From: JADKCL01 sp046050405 | Lineage (GTDB): Bacteria > Bacteroidota > Bacteroidia > J057 > JADKCL01 | DNA length: 21,816 nucleotides | Direction: 5' to 3' | Assembly (NCBI GenBank): GCA_046050405.1 | Contig: JBJOPY010000261.1 | Span: 1 to 21,816, forward strand | Shown here: one piece after another, positions 1 through 9,170 of the stretch | Layout of the letters: each line of letters opens with the position of its first letter | Numbering within the stretch: position 1 is the stretch's first letter | Made by a program: the position numbers and the translations under genes | The notes under the pieces: generated by a model | What the model was told of the DNA's origin: nothing | Database searches by the model: none | The model's input: the letters and a program-made list of their open reading frames with translations, nothing else

Positions 1-48
1 CCCCAATGGTGTTTGAGACCATCGCGTCTACCATTCCGCCACCTCGGC
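1..48 (-). tRNA. tRNA-Leu (anticodon CAA), 3' part cut off by window edge
   Basis: Read on the minus strand, the sequence starts at 48 with the acceptor 5' strand GCCGAGG. It continues through a D arm with the usual GCGG...GGTAGA pattern, then an anticodon stem ATGGT/ACCAT closing the seven-base loop CTCAAAC. The loop gives anticodon CAA, which reads UUG leucine codons. The last visible bases (TGGGG) would begin the long variable arm expected of a class II tRNA such as tRNA-Leu. The T arm and 3' acceptor strand lie outside the window. A very good promoter precedes it at 60-89. Confidence 0.9.
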
Positions 49-59
49 TCGAAGGAACG

Positions 60-89
60 CAAAATTAATCAGGATCCGGGGATTTGCAA
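60..89 (-). promoter_or_regulatory. Bacteroidota-type promoter of the tRNA-Leu gene
   Basis: On the minus strand, TAATTTTG at 67-60 matches the Bacteroidota -7 consensus TAnnTTTG exactly. A TTG at 89-87 lies 19 bases upstream, the expected place for the -33 element. Transcription would begin around 56-57, some 8 bases before the mature tRNA 5' end. This is the only promoter in the window where both elements are clear. Confidence 0.75.
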
Positions 90-260
90 GGTGGGACGCA
101 AATTTTCCGGGACAAGCGCCCGGGGGAAACGGAGGACTCTGAAACAGGCGCCCCGGGGATTTCCGGGGAATCTCCCGCATCACGGTGCTGACATCCCCTG
201 CCGGGGCCTGTAAATTCAAGAAATTGCCAGCGGAAGTCGGAGATTCTGCAAAATCTACCC

Positions 261-268
261 TAGATTTG
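261..268 (+). promoter_or_regulatory. -7 promoter box abutting the AAA+ ATPase start codon
   Basis: TAGATTTG matches TAnnTTTG exactly and ends three bases before the ATG at 272. Using the usual offset of the -7 box, transcription would begin at or next to the A of the ATG, so the message would be leaderless. No TTG is visible at the expected -33 distance, which weakens the call. Confidence 0.5.
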
Positions 269-271
269 GGT

Positions 272-2038
272 ATGGACTTCATCGACACGAAGAAAACTTA
301 CCCCGAATGGGTCAGGAGCTTTGCCCACAAATACCGCTCCCGCACGATCAGCCAATACCTGCTGCATGGAAATATCAACGACTACCTGCGGGTGGGGGAG
401 GGCGAACAGACGGACTATGTGCTGCTCCGCGACTTCCTGAGCAATGAACTTTTCAAGCAGGCGAACATCGTCGTGTTTTACGACCGGAGCTCCGGCATCC
501 GCTTCAAGACCCGGGAGATGAAGCTGGACTTCATCCGCTCCCTGGAAGCCTATGACACCGTCAACGGAACCTCCTTTGCGAAGGCCATCCCAGCCGATCC
601 CGTGCGGGCGTTTTCCCTGCTGGAAATGCACTTCCGCAAGCGTTTCATGGACCATCGGGGTTTCTCCATCTCCTTCATCATCGAATATGCCGAGACCCTC
701 GTCCCCATGGCCAATGATGCGAATTATGGCGCGGAAGACCGTGCCATCCTCGTGTTCTTGCAGCGCTGGGCGAATGAAGGCCTCTTCAAGATGGACGATC
801 TCGTCGTCGTATTGCTGACCGAGAACATCATCAACCTCAACCAGCAGTACGTCCGCAACCCCTACAATTTCGAATCCAACATCCCCTATCCCGGGGAGGT
901 GGAGCGGCTCGCCTATATCGAATGGTTCCTGAACAAGGCATCGCTACGGAACCCCAGCTCGGATCCCCGGAGCTTGCTGGAGATGAGCACGGAGGTCCTG
1001 TCCAAGAACACAGCCGGACTGAATGTGGCCCACCTCCGGGTCCTGCTGAGCGAGCTGGTGGAAAACAAGCTCAAATTCACCTATGAAGACCTCAACCGCA
1101 AGAAAAAGGAACTGATCGAGGCGGAGGCCGGCGGCTTGCTGGAGTTCGTGCAGAGCAAGTTTTCCTTGGCGGATGTATCGGGGCACAAATGGGCGAAGTC
1201 CCACCTGCTGGAAGCCGCTGCCGCGATCAAAAAGGGCAGGCAGGACGTCGTGCCGATGGGCTACCTCGTCGCGGGGCCGGTGGGGACGGGCAAGACTTTT
1301 CTCATCACCTGCTTCGCCAATGACATCGGGGTGCCGATGGTCAACCTGAAAAACTTCCGGTCGAAATACCAAGGCGAGACCGAGGGGAACCTCGAGAAGG
1401 TGCTCAACCTCCTGAAAGCGATGACACCCGTGGCCGTGATGATCGACGAGGCCGATGCCTACCTGGGCCAGCGGAACAGTGAGGGGGACAGCGGCGTGAG
1501 CAGCCGGGTATTCTCGATGATCGCCAGCTTCATGAGCAACACGGACAACCGGGGCAAGATCATCTGGTTCCTGGTCACTGCACGCCCAGACCTGATGCCG
1601 GTGGACTTCAAGCGGCAGGGCCGGGCAGAGGAACACATCGCCCTGTTCTACCCCACGACAGTCGAGGAAAAGAAGGAGCTCTTCGTCACCATGCTGAAAA
1701 AGACCAACCTGAAATACTTCGACCCGGAATCCCTGGGGGATGAATTCTTCGAGACCATGACCGTGACCTCCGGGGCAGAGATGGAGGCAGCCCTCACCCG
1801 TGCAAAGTTCCGGGCCGTCGCCGAAGGCGCCGAGCAAGTCACCGCCGATACCGTCCGGGCTTCGTTCCAGGACTTCCTCCCTCCCACCTACCCTGCCGAG
1901 ATCGAGCTGATGAACTATGCAGCGGTACTGGAATGCACCTCCAAGGCACTCCTGCCGGACAGGTTCAAGGCATTGACGCGGCAGGAGGTCGTCCAGAAAG
2001 TCCAAGAACTGAAGGAGATTGTCGAGCGGAATATCTGA
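272..2038 (+). CDS. AAA+ family ATPase with degenerate N-terminal ATPase-like half
   Basis: Protein of 588 residues. The C-terminal half is a clear AAA+ module: Walker A GPVGTGKT at 335-342, Walker B MIDEAD at 390-395, a sensor-1-like TARPD at 436-440 and arginines in RQGRAEEH near 448-455 where the arginine finger or sensor region is expected. Residues 1-270 have no Walker A but keep features reminiscent of an AAA core: an opening HGNINDYL, a buried strand VVVLLTEN near 178-185 and a PYPGEVERLAYIEWF segment near 205-219 like the start of an AAA lid. This resembles Ycf46-like tandem ATPases, though I cannot confirm the family. No signal peptide or membrane segment is visible, so it should be cytoplasmic. 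An upstream ATG at 185 in the same frame would add 29 residues, but the protein-like sequence and the -7 box favour 272. The substrate is unknown and the neighbours do not suggest one. Confidence 0.85.
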   Translation: MDFIDTKKTYPEWVRSFAHKYRSRTISQYLLHGNINDYLRVGEGEQTDYVLLRDFLSNELFKQANIVVFYDRSSGIRFKTREMKLDFIRSLEAYDTVNGTSFAKAIPADPVRAFSLLEMHFRKRFMDHRGFSISFIIEYAETLVPMANDANYGAEDRAILVFLQRWANEGLFKMDDLVVVLLTENIINLNQQYVRNPYNFESNIPYPGEVERLAYIEWFLNKASLRNPSSDPRSLLEMSTEVLSKNTAGLNVAHLRVLLSELVENKLKFTYEDLNRKKKELIEAEAGGLLEFVQSKFSLADVSGHKWAKSHLLEAAAAIKKGRQDVVPMGYLVAGPVGTGKTFLITCFANDIGVPMVNLKNFRSKYQGETEGNLEKVLNLLKAMTPVAVMIDEADAYLGQRNSEGDSGVSSRVFSMIASFMSNTDNRGKIIWFLVTARPDLMPVDFKRQGRAEEHIALFYPTTVEEKKELFVTMLKKTNLKYFDPESLGDEFFETMTVTSGAEMEAALTRAKFRAVAEGAEQVTADTVRASFQDFLPPTYPAEIELMNYAAVLECTSKALLPDRFKALTRQEVVQKVQELKEIVERNI

Positions 2039-2387
2039 GACGCCCGCCGAGGATTCACGGAGAGCGGGATTCGCCATGACAACCTGCAAGCCCACCCGCA
2101 CCGTCCTGTAACGTGAGCCGCCTCGGAAATCCCCCCGGCTGGCACACCGGCCTTCAACGCCCATATAGGCCTCTCCTCTGCCTCATCTCCTACCGAAAGG
2201 ACATTCGGACTTGCAGCTTCGCTGACTCCATCGGTGCCTCCACCCCTATGGGCACCTCTCTACCTGGTTGCGCGATCCGGTGCGATCACCCGGCCATTTC
2301 CGCCACGAGCGGGTCGCGTGCCTCGCAGCCCATGCGCCACCTTGGGATGGCCTTGTCCAGTGCCTGCAATGGAGAGGAGATTCAGTG
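2039..2387. other. Gene-free gap between convergent genes
   Basis: About 350 bases separate the stop of the AAA+ gene from the stop of glyS, which point toward each other. I see no convincing gene or tRNA here. Short inverted repeats occur: CCCGC 2043-2047 with GCGGG 2064-2068, and GGTGCC 2233-2238 with GGCACC 2251-2256. Neither is followed by a T-run, so no terminator can be called with confidence, although terminators for both genes would be expected here. Confidence 0.5.
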
Positions 2388-3920
2388 TCATCCCAGGATA
2401 TTCCGCAGGCTCAGCCTCCCGGCGATGTGCCCGGTGATGTCCGCGATCCTGATGCGCGTCTGGGCCATCGTGTCACGCTCCCGCAAGGTGACGGTGCCGT
2501 CTTCCTGCGTTTGGTGATCGATGGTGATGGCATAAGGGGTGCCGATGGCGTCCATCCGCCGGTACCGGCGGCCGATGCCGTCGCGTCCGTCCTCGTAGTG
2601 GGTACGGAAGTCATACTTCAGCTGGTTGAAAACCTCCAAGGCGATCTCCGGCAGGCCGTCCTTCTCGACGAGGGGGAAGACGGCGACCTTGACCGGGGCG
2701 AGGGCTGGGTGGAATTTCAGGACGACGCGAACCTCATCGTTCACCATCTCCTCGGTGTAGGCATTGCACAGGTGGGCGAGGAAGGTGCGGTCCAGCCCCA
2801 CGCTGGTCTCGACCACATAGGGCACGTAGCTCTCCTTGAGCTCTGGATCGTAGTACTGGAGCTTCTTGCCGGTGTAGTATTCGTGCTGCTTCAGGTCGTA
2901 GTCCGTACGGCTGTGGATGCCTTCCATTTCCTTGAACCCGAAGGGGAATTCGAACTGGATGTCCTCCGCCGCATTGGCGTAGTGGGCGAGCTTCTCATGG
3001 ACATGGTAGCGCAGGCGGGCAGGAGGCAGGCCGAGGGCGAGGTGCCATTTCCTGCGCTTCTCCTTCCACTCCGCGAAGTAATCGAGTTCCAGGCCCGGGC
3101 GGACGAAGAACTGCATCTCCATTTGCTCGAACTCCCGCATGCGGAATATGAACTGCCGGGCGACGATCTCATTGCGGAAGGCCTTTCCGATCTGTGCGAT
3201 ACCGAAGGGCACCTTGACCCGGGAGGTCTTGTAGACATTCAGGAAGTTGACGAAGATGCCCTGGGCGGTCTCGGGACGCAGGTAGAGATCCATCGCGTCG
3301 CCCGCCACCGCACCGAGCTGGGTCTTGAACATCAGGTTGAACTGCTTGACCTCGCTCCAATTCCGGGAGCCGCTTTCCGGGCAGACAATTCCCAGGTCCA
3401 TGATGATCTGGTGCAGTTCCTGGAGATCGTCCGCCTCCAGCGCCCTCGTGAAGCGTGCAGTGACTTCTTCCACCTTGGCCTGGTACTCCAGGACGCGGGC
3501 ATTGGTCGATCGGAACATCTTCTCGTCGAAGTTCTCGAAGCGTTTGGAGGCCTTCTCGACCTCCTTGGTGATTTTGCTTTCGAGCTTGCTGGCGATGAAG
3601 TCTTCGATCAGGACGTCGGCGCGGTAGCGCTTCTTGGAGTCCTTGTTGTCGATGAGGGGATCGTTGAAGGCATCCACGTGGCCGGAGGCCTTCCAGATTT
3701 TCGGGTGCATGAGGATGGCCGAGTCGAGGCCGACGATGTTTTCATGCATCTGCACCATGGCGCGCCACCAGGCATCCTTGAGATTGCCCTTCAGCTCCAC
3801 ACCCATCGGCCCGTAATCGTACACGGCGCTCAGGCCGTCGTAGATCTCGGAGGATGGATAGATGAACCCATATTCCTTGGCATGGGAGATCACCTTCTGG
3901 AAGACGTCTGCATAACTCAT
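2388..3920 (-). CDS. glyS: Glycyl-tRNA synthetase, dimeric (class II) type
   Basis: Protein of 510 residues that charges tRNA-Gly with glycine in the cytoplasm. The class II core is clear: RPETAQGIF at 215-223, the motif 2 region FRNE at 248-251 followed by REFEQMEMQFF at 262-272, and motif 3 ETSVGLDR at 371-378. The C-terminal anticodon-binding domain (about 405-510) has APVKVAVFPL and a late DAIGTPYAITID segment. Length and motifs fit the single-chain alpha2 enzyme rather than the separate alpha and beta subunits of E. coli. The start is set by the conserved MSYADVFQKVISHAKEYGF opening; in-frame sequence further upstream does not look like protein of this family. A -7 box sits four bases before this ATG. 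A long open frame on the opposite strand here is a shadow. Confidence 0.96.
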   Translation of the reverse strand: MSYADVFQKVISHAKEYGFIYPSSEIYDGLSAVYDYGPMGVELKGNLKDAWWRAMVQMHENIVGLDSAILMHPKIWKASGHVDAFNDPLIDNKDSKKRYRADVLIEDFIASKLESKITKEVEKASKRFENFDEKMFRSTNARVLEYQAKVEEVTARFTRALEADDLQELHQIIMDLGIVCPESGSRNWSEVKQFNLMFKTQLGAVAGDAMDLYLRPETAQGIFVNFLNVYKTSRVKVPFGIAQIGKAFRNEIVARQFIFRMREFEQMEMQFFVRPGLELDYFAEWKEKRRKWHLALGLPPARLRYHVHEKLAHYANAAEDIQFEFPFGFKEMEGIHSRTDYDLKQHEYYTGKKLQYYDPELKESYVPYVVETSVGLDRTFLAHLCNAYTEEMVNDEVRVVLKFHPALAPVKVAVFPLVEKDGLPEIALEVFNQLKYDFRTHYEDGRDGIGRRYRRMDAIGTPYAITIDHQTQEDGTVTLRERDTMAQTRIRIADITGHIAGRLSLRNILG

Positions 3921-3924
3921 GGCA

Positions 3925-3932
3925 CAAAAATA
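3925..3932 (-). promoter_or_regulatory. -7 promoter box abutting the glyS start codon
   Basis: On the minus strand TATTTTTG matches TAnnTTTG exactly and is followed by TGCC and then the ATG at 3920. Transcription is predicted to begin at or within a base or two of the ATG, so glyS would have a leaderless or nearly leaderless mRNA. No TTG is seen at the expected -33 spacing. Confidence 0.5.
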
Positions 3933-3968
3933 GATATCGCACCGGATTTGCCGGTCGTTTTTCAATGG

Positions 3969-4014
3969 CCGCTGCCGGCCCGGTTCCAGCGGTGGATGGG
4001 CCGCAGCAACCGGG
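3969..4014. other. Inverted repeats behind the second C25 peptidase gene
   Basis: The gap between the porU2-like stop (4099) and the glyS start (3920) holds two overlapping inverted repeats: CCGCTG 3969-3974 with CAGCGG 3987-3992 (loop 12), and CCCGGTT 3979-3985 with AACCGGG 4008-4014 (loop 22). They lie downstream of the long minus-strand gene and could end or attenuate its transcript. There is no T-run, so this is a weak suggestion. Confidence 0.3.
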
Positions 4015-4098
4015 GGACAAGCCATGGTTACTCGGGATTCAATGGAGGCCTGCCAGACGACGGGCGGGGGTGGCCCCCTATCCAATCCGATGGCGGTG

Positions 4099-7000
4099 CT
4101 ACCGCAGGATGTACATCTTTCCCATGCCGTTGTTGAAAAAGGATGAGAGGCGGTCGTCCCCCTTCATGACCTGTGAGGAACCGGAGAATTCTGCCCGCAC
4201 ACGGTAGAGATACACCCCATTGGCGAGCAGGTCTCCGAACTCGTCACGGCCATCCCAGGCATACTGCGTGATATTGTTGCCGAAATATACCTCGCCCAGG
4301 GCATGAAGGTCGATCACCTTTACCATCTTGCCGGTGATGGTGTAAATCTCGATGTCAAACCTGGAGGGCCGCTCATCGCCGGTGAGGACATAGGCGAAAT
4401 GGCAGGCCGTGGAGAACGGGTTCGGATAGGGCAATACCTCGCTGAGGGTCTTCTGGTTGACGACATTCATCTGGATCGTATAGGGCTTCTTCCCGGCGGC
4501 GTTGCCCTTGGCATCGAATCCCTGGACGGCGAGGGTGTACTCGCCATCCTCCAGGTGCCCGGGGCGGAAGATCAATTGGCTTCTGTTCTGCGGCATCCGC
4601 ACCGGCACCTTTTCAATGCTGTCGTTGTTTTCGATGGTTAGCAGGTGGTTGTCTTGATAGGTACGGTTCCTTCCGAACCAGATGCGGTAGGTGCTGTCGC
4701 TCACCGGCACAGGCAGGTAGGGATTGTCGTCATTGACCTGTATGACGATCTCTGGTTCCGAGGAGACGATGTCGCCCCCCATGAGATGTTTTCCGTCCAC
4801 GGTCACGTCCACCAGGGGCATCACCTTGTCCGTACGAACAGAGAGGGGATGGTAGTAGAGATTGTTGAAGCGATGGATCTCGGGCTGATCCTCGTCCGGG
4901 TTCACCTCGACCATCAATGTCCAGGTTCCTTCTTGCAGCGGGAGGCCGATCGTGGGCAGGGCATGGCTGAACTGACGGACCTCCCTCGCTTCCATGGTTC
5001 CATAGCGCTGACTGCCCAGCGGGATCACGGTGCGGTCGGAGGCCTGCAGCGAATACTTGACCAGTACACTGTCCGCCCGGTGCAAGGTCAGGTTCCGAAC
5101 CATGAACCGAAGGTGGAGAATCTGGCCTTCCGTGAGCGTGCCAGGGATCACCAAGCCCGTGTCGGCATCGAACGCCAGGTCCGGGACCGGACTGTGATAG
5201 ACCTCCCATCGCTGCAGCTGCGGAGCCGTGTAGTTCTCCAGATCCTTGACCCTATTTGTCAGCCGGATCTTCGGGAAGGCACCGGCATCGATGGCTGCCA
5301 AGGATTTCACAGGTGAAGCGATACGGTCGAGGAGAAGGGAGTCCGACCCGTCCCTTCGGATGCCATGTACGCTGACCCATGAGCTGTCACCGCCGCCGAT
5401 GTCCATGCTGCTCCAGGCGAAATTCAGGGTCGCCCAGCTGTCGGTCGGCCCGATGACCGTGGAGGCAATGGCACCCTTGCCAGAGGGATGGGAAATGGAC
5501 TTGGTCAGGTCATGCATGGGTGGCTGCCCAATGGTTTCAAGGTTCGGATGATCGATCAAGACAGCAGAACCGGAGGTGCCGCCCTTCATCCCGAAGAAGA
5601 TCAGGCGATCTCCGTTTCTCATGGCCCGGAGGGTGCTGAAATTTCCTCCGAGTTGCTCGAACGCCTTCAGCACTTCGTCCGGCCAGTACTCCATCATGGG
5701 ATCCAGGCTGCTGACCATGAGGAAGTAATCGCCCTGGGCCATCGAGGAGATTGCTGTCAAAACGGGAGTGATGCTTTCCCAGGATGATGGAGACGGAGAT
5801 GGTGCAAAGGCCCAATCCCCGTAGTGGGTGGATTGGATCCAGGGTTCCAGAGTCTTGCGATGGATGGGTGTGTATAAAACCCCGTTTCCAGCCTCTCCAC
5901 CCGACCCATAGGAACCCAGGAAGTAGGCGGCCCTTCCGGGATACCCCAAGGATTGGATGTAGGCATGCAGCTGCGCATCCCTGAGCTGAAACTCCCACCG
6001 GTGAGCGGTGGGCAGGAGTGCAACGCCATCCCCATCGCTCCTCAGAAGCTGGGCAACCGTGCCCTGGGACCATCCGTTCTGCCCTGGAACGTATTTCAGG
6101 GAACTTCCAGCCCACTGCTCGGGATAGGTGTCCGAGAGCTTTGATCGCCAGTAATACACCTCCCCCGGTGTCATGGCAAACGGGATCGTCCATTCCCCGA
6201 AGGAGGATGTGCCAGCGACCACGGGTGATGCCTTCTTGAAGGGGGAGTCAAAGGTGGGCACCGTGTCGATTTCGAAGGAATAGTGTACAGTTTCCGTCGG
6301 GCGCATCTGATAGGTGGAGGAGGTCAAAGTGATGGTGGGTTCCCCGACAATGGAAAACTCGGGAGGAAGGATCGGCATCGCAGAGTTGCCGGCGAAGATC
6401 TGCCGGATCTCGGCGTGGTTGTTGTCCTCATGGGACTCGGGCAACCTGCCCAACGGATCGATGTGCACTTCAAACTGGTTGTATCCCGCCAAGAGCATGC
6501 CACCAGGGTTGATGACGGTGACCTCTACGGTATCGCTGACCATGATCGGGGCATGCCGTATGGTGTCACTCCACACGGCGAGGTTGTTTGGGAGGCGATG
6601 GACAACGCTGATGTCAAAAGAATCCTCGAAGCTTCTGCCATCGTTGTGCAGAATGACATTCATCGTGAATTGAGGGTCGAGTATGCTGGGAGACACGCCT
6701 GGAAAAAAGATGTCCTCCGGCCCGACGCGAAGGTCGCATTGCAAGGGCAGGTGAAGCCTGATGGAAGGGTCGCCCTGGTAATTCATTTGCTTGGCATGGT
6801 TGGCACCGAAGATGTTCTCCGAGGCAAGGGTCTTCATGCAAAACTGGCGTATGGTTTCAGCCATCACTTCACCCATCGACTTTCCATACATGGTTTGGAA
6901 TGCCGCTGGGTAAAACGCCCTGCCATATTGCCCGAGCTGGTCGATGAACCCGGAGGTGGTATTTCCGATGTAGCCGATTCCACCCTTGCGGGGCTCCAGG

Positions 7001-9117
7001 ATGAACCTTTCCCCATAGCTGGAGACAAGCTCGTTGTAGTTTCCGCCGGAGCAGCCAAAGGCGAGCATCAGGGGATACATGCCGACATTCTCGTACCGGC
7101 TGGGCTCGAGCAGGTCCAGCTCGAAAAGATTGACAGCCGAGTGCCCGAAATATTGCATCAGGCCGACTCCTCTGTTGATGCGTTCCTCGGTGGAAAGGAA
7201 GTCGTTTGAGACCATCTCACCGTTGCGTTTCTGGAAGCTCCACACCTTCCCTACCAGGGGCTCCCTCTCCCAGTGCAGGTTGAAGCCATCCTGCTTGTTG
7301 GTCAGGAAGAAACTGATCGCGTCCGCTTGCTGCTGATTCGCCCCCCCACCCATGAACAACGCATTCTTGATCCATGGTTCATTGCGTTGATGCTCATACT
7401 CTCTTACTTTGTCCAGGTAGTCCAGTCCCTGTCTGTCCTCCTTGATGCTGACCCTGCCCATCCCCGCCTTGGGTACCAGGTCCACGACATTGTAGTCGAG
7501 GTTCGTCACGTACTCCAAATCATTGGCTGGTGTACCGAAGACGGGGATGTAGTTCTCCTGGTTGTCCAGGCGGGGGCAGTTGCGCCCCTTTCCCCAAATC
7601 ATGAAATGCTTGGGGGCCAGCTGCCATTCCTTCAGGGCATAGCGGCAGAAGTTCTTGATCGCCCAGGAGGTCATGGAGCCGTATCCGAACTCATTGTAGA
7701 TGTCATCGATGTAGACAACCTTGGTGATCAGCCGGTTGGCTGTGTCCGAGCTGCGGTAGGCGGCATACTGCTCCGCCGAATTTTGAAACTTGGGATGGGT
7801 GATGATGACGAAGCTTGCACCGGCCGTGTCGGCCGAGATCCTTGCAAAAAGAAGTTTGGGTTCGATGGCCGGGGATTTGATCGCCTTGTCGGTAAAAAAA
7901 TACAGATCCCTCGATCTGGGAGAGCCTGGAACCAGGAACTTCAAGGTGTCTCCGGCCACCATGCCCTTTATCCTGTGCCCGTCGGCAGGATCGATCACCC
8001 AGGCAGATGTGTCGAAGTCCGCGTGGTAGAAGCGGAGGTAGGTGGTGTCGGGATGGTTCCAATTGCGCAGAATGGTTTCGGTGCCCTTGTTCAGGTCGAA
8101 GTTCCGATCGTATTCGATGGTGCACCAGGTCACGGACTGCTGGTCCACAGGGTTGCTTTGGCCATGGGCATGGAAGCGGATGGTGGTCAGGGGGTTCAGC
8201 GGCAGGTCATGATCGAAACCCATCGTGGAAATGTTGATACCGATGGTGGTATCGCGAAACCGTTCGGCCCCGTCCACTGCAATCGCCAGGATGTGCGGGT
8301 TTGCGTTGTTCACTCCCACTACCCGGGCCTGGATGTGCGAAGGGCTCCCTGAGTTGGCAAAGCCCGGGGTGGAAAAGTACTTTTCGGTGGCACCGGGCCC
8401 GCTGCCAGGATGGAAGGGGATGCCCTGGAACCCTTCGCCCGTGATCCAATCAGGGTTCAGCACATTCTGGACGTCAGAGGAAGTCCCGCCCCCGGTGGAG
8501 TAGGTCTCCCTGTATTCCTGGACGACACGGTATCGATAATGGTGCGCAGGGTCGTGTCCGGCAAAGTGCTTCGGTTCCCAGGGATGAAGCCGCCTGGTAC
8601 CAGCAGCACCCCAAGTGATGAAATAAGCGGAGGTGTCCGTGAAAAAGCTCGTGAATGGATTGGGCTGCTGCGATGGGTCGTGGCCAAATGGGGCGGTGTT
8701 GCTGCGATAGAGCAAAGAGTCTATCCCTCCGTCGTTCCGCCGTCCGATGAACTCAAGGTAATCGAATCCGCCGCCTGGGCTGCCGTGGACATACACAGGT
8801 ACCTCGACCCCTCGGTAGAACACCTGTAGGGTGAGGGAATTGAGCTCCTGCATGGCATGTGGTGACAGAGTCGGCAGATCCGACCGGTTCACCCTGTACA
8901 GTCCGTCCTCGGCCACCTTCAGTTTGACATAGGGGTTGCCGGGCACCATCCACTCATTGAAATAGGGCTGTTGGGAAAATGAAGTACCGCAGAGCCCACC
9001 GAGGAAGATCCATACGGCAATCGCACAGATCATCGCACGGTGTGCTGGAGCTGAGATCCCAGCACTGGTTTCGGCGCAAGCCAGCCATCTCTTCGGGTCG
9101 GGGACAACCATCCGCAT
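4099..9117 (-). CDS. porU2: PorU2-like C25 (gingipain-type) cysteine peptidase with T9SS sorting domain, copy B
   Basis: Protein of 1672 residues, homologous over its full length to the gene directly upstream (9171-14060). A hydrophobic export segment lies at about 29-48 (ICAIAVWIFLGGLCG...). The C25 domain is near 435-780, with FGHS (His659) and AFGCSGG (Cys689) as the catalytic pair. It is followed by a CARDB-like domain (about 795-905, ending HEDNN), an FN3-like domain (about 920-1010), a segment like the ILEI/PANDER fold (about 1040-1185, with GDYFLMVSSLDP), a second CARDB-like domain (about 1310-1425), an Ig-like domain opening VDVTVDGKHL (1436-1445), and a T9SS type-A-like tail (1563-1672) with YPNPF, WDGRDEFGDLLANGVYLYR and a final GKMYILR. 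Canonical PorU is shorter (about 1150 residues). The likely site of action is the cell surface, processing or anchoring T9SS cargo, or being cargo itself. The start is uncertain: ATGs at 9117, 9111 and 9033 are possible and none has a clear ribosome binding site. The 53-base gap behind copy A suggests one operon. Confidence 0.88.
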   Translation of the reverse strand: MRMVVPDPKRWLACAETSAGISAPAHRAMICAIAVWIFLGGLCGTSFSQQPYFNEWMVPGNPYVKLKVAEDGLYRVNRSDLPTLSPHAMQELNSLTLQVFYRGVEVPVYVHGSPGGGFDYLEFIGRRNDGGIDSLLYRSNTAPFGHDPSQQPNPFTSFFTDTSAYFITWGAAGTRRLHPWEPKHFAGHDPAHHYRYRVVQEYRETYSTGGGTSSDVQNVLNPDWITGEGFQGIPFHPGSGPGATEKYFSTPGFANSGSPSHIQARVVGVNNANPHILAIAVDGAERFRDTTIGINISTMGFDHDLPLNPLTTIRFHAHGQSNPVDQQSVTWCTIEYDRNFDLNKGTETILRNWNHPDTTYLRFYHADFDTSAWVIDPADGHRIKGMVAGDTLKFLVPGSPRSRDLYFFTDKAIKSPAIEPKLLFARISADTAGASFVIITHPKFQNSAEQYAAYRSSDTANRLITKVVYIDDIYNEFGYGSMTSWAIKNFCRYALKEWQLAPKHFMIWGKGRNCPRLDNQENYIPVFGTPANDLEYVTNLDYNVVDLVPKAGMGRVSIKEDRQGLDYLDKVREYEHQRNEPWIKNALFMGGGANQQQADAISFFLTNKQDGFNLHWEREPLVGKVWSFQKRNGEMVSNDFLSTEERINRGVGLMQYFGHSAVNLFELDLLEPSRYENVGMYPLMLAFGCSGGNYNELVSSYGERFILEPRKGGIGYIGNTTSGFIDQLGQYGRAFYPAAFQTMYGKSMGEVMAETIRQFCMKTLASENIFGANHAKQMNYQGDPSIRLHLPLQCDLRVGPEDIFFPGVSPSILDPQFTMNVILHNDGRSFEDSFDISVVHRLPNNLAVWSDTIRHAPIMVSDTVEVTVINPGGMLLAGYNQFEVHIDPLGRLPESHEDNNHAEIRQIFAGNSAMPILPPEFSIVGEPTITLTSSTYQMRPTETVHYSFEIDTVPTFDSPFKKASPVVAGTSSFGEWTIPFAMTPGEVYYWRSKLSDTYPEQWAGSSLKYVPGQNGWSQGTVAQLLRSDGDGVALLPTAHRWEFQLRDAQLHAYIQSLGYPGRAAYFLGSYGSGGEAGNGVLYTPIHRKTLEPWIQSTHYGDWAFAPSPSPSSWESITPVLTAISSMAQGDYFLMVSSLDPMMEYWPDEVLKAFEQLGGNFSTLRAMRNGDRLIFFGMKGGTSGSAVLIDHPNLETIGQPPMHDLTKSISHPSGKGAIASTVIGPTDSWATLNFAWSSMDIGGGDSSWVSVHGIRRDGSDSLLLDRIASPVKSLAAIDAGAFPKIRLTNRVKDLENYTAPQLQRWEVYHSPVPDLAFDADTGLVIPGTLTEGQILHLRFMVRNLTLHRADSVLVKYSLQASDRTVIPLGSQRYGTMEAREVRQFSHALPTIGLPLQEGTWTLMVEVNPDEDQPEIHRFNNLYYHPLSVRTDKVMPLVDVTVDGKHLMGGDIVSSEPEIVIQVNDDNPYLPVPVSDSTYRIWFGRNRTYQDNHLLTIENNDSIEKVPVRMPQNRSQLIFRPGHLEDGEYTLAVQGFDAKGNAAGKKPYTIQMNVVNQKTLSEVLPYPNPFSTACHFAYVLTGDERPSRFDIEIYTITGKMVKVIDLHALGEVYFGNNITQYAWDGRDEFGDLLANGVYLYRVRAEFSGSSQVMKGDDRLSSFFNNGMGKMYILR

Positions 9118-9170
9118 TCGAATCGCGTTCTGTCAGTGGACTACAAGTTTCTGCACGTCCCTGCACAGGA

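Noticed and set aside
944..2164. A 406-codon open frame on the minus strand opposite the AAA+ gene.
   Set aside because: Antisense shadow of the ATPase coding region, rich in Gly, His and Arg with no motif.
2233..2256. GGTGCC/GGCACC hairpin between the convergent AAA+ and glyS genes as a bidirectional terminator.
   Set aside because: Only six pairs with a 12-base loop and no T-run on either side; noted in the gap entry but not called.
2268..4136. A 622-codon open frame on the plus strand opposite glyS.
   Set aside because: It lies entirely antisense to a well-supported synthetase gene, its translation is biased to a repetitive acidic and hydrophobic composition typical of shadow frames in GC-rich DNA, and it has no recognisable domain.
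7273..8352. A 359-codon plus-strand open frame inside peptidase copy B, and similar ones at 6283-7209 and 10557-11738.
   Set aside because: All are antisense to the long peptidase genes, whose domains and catalytic residues are clear on the minus strand.
8985..9033. Cys43 in the export segment of peptidase copy B as a lipoprotein cleavage site.
   Set aside because: The residues before it (GGL) do not fit a lipobox, which needs Gly, Ala or Ser just before the Cys, and a standard cleavage site follows a few residues later.
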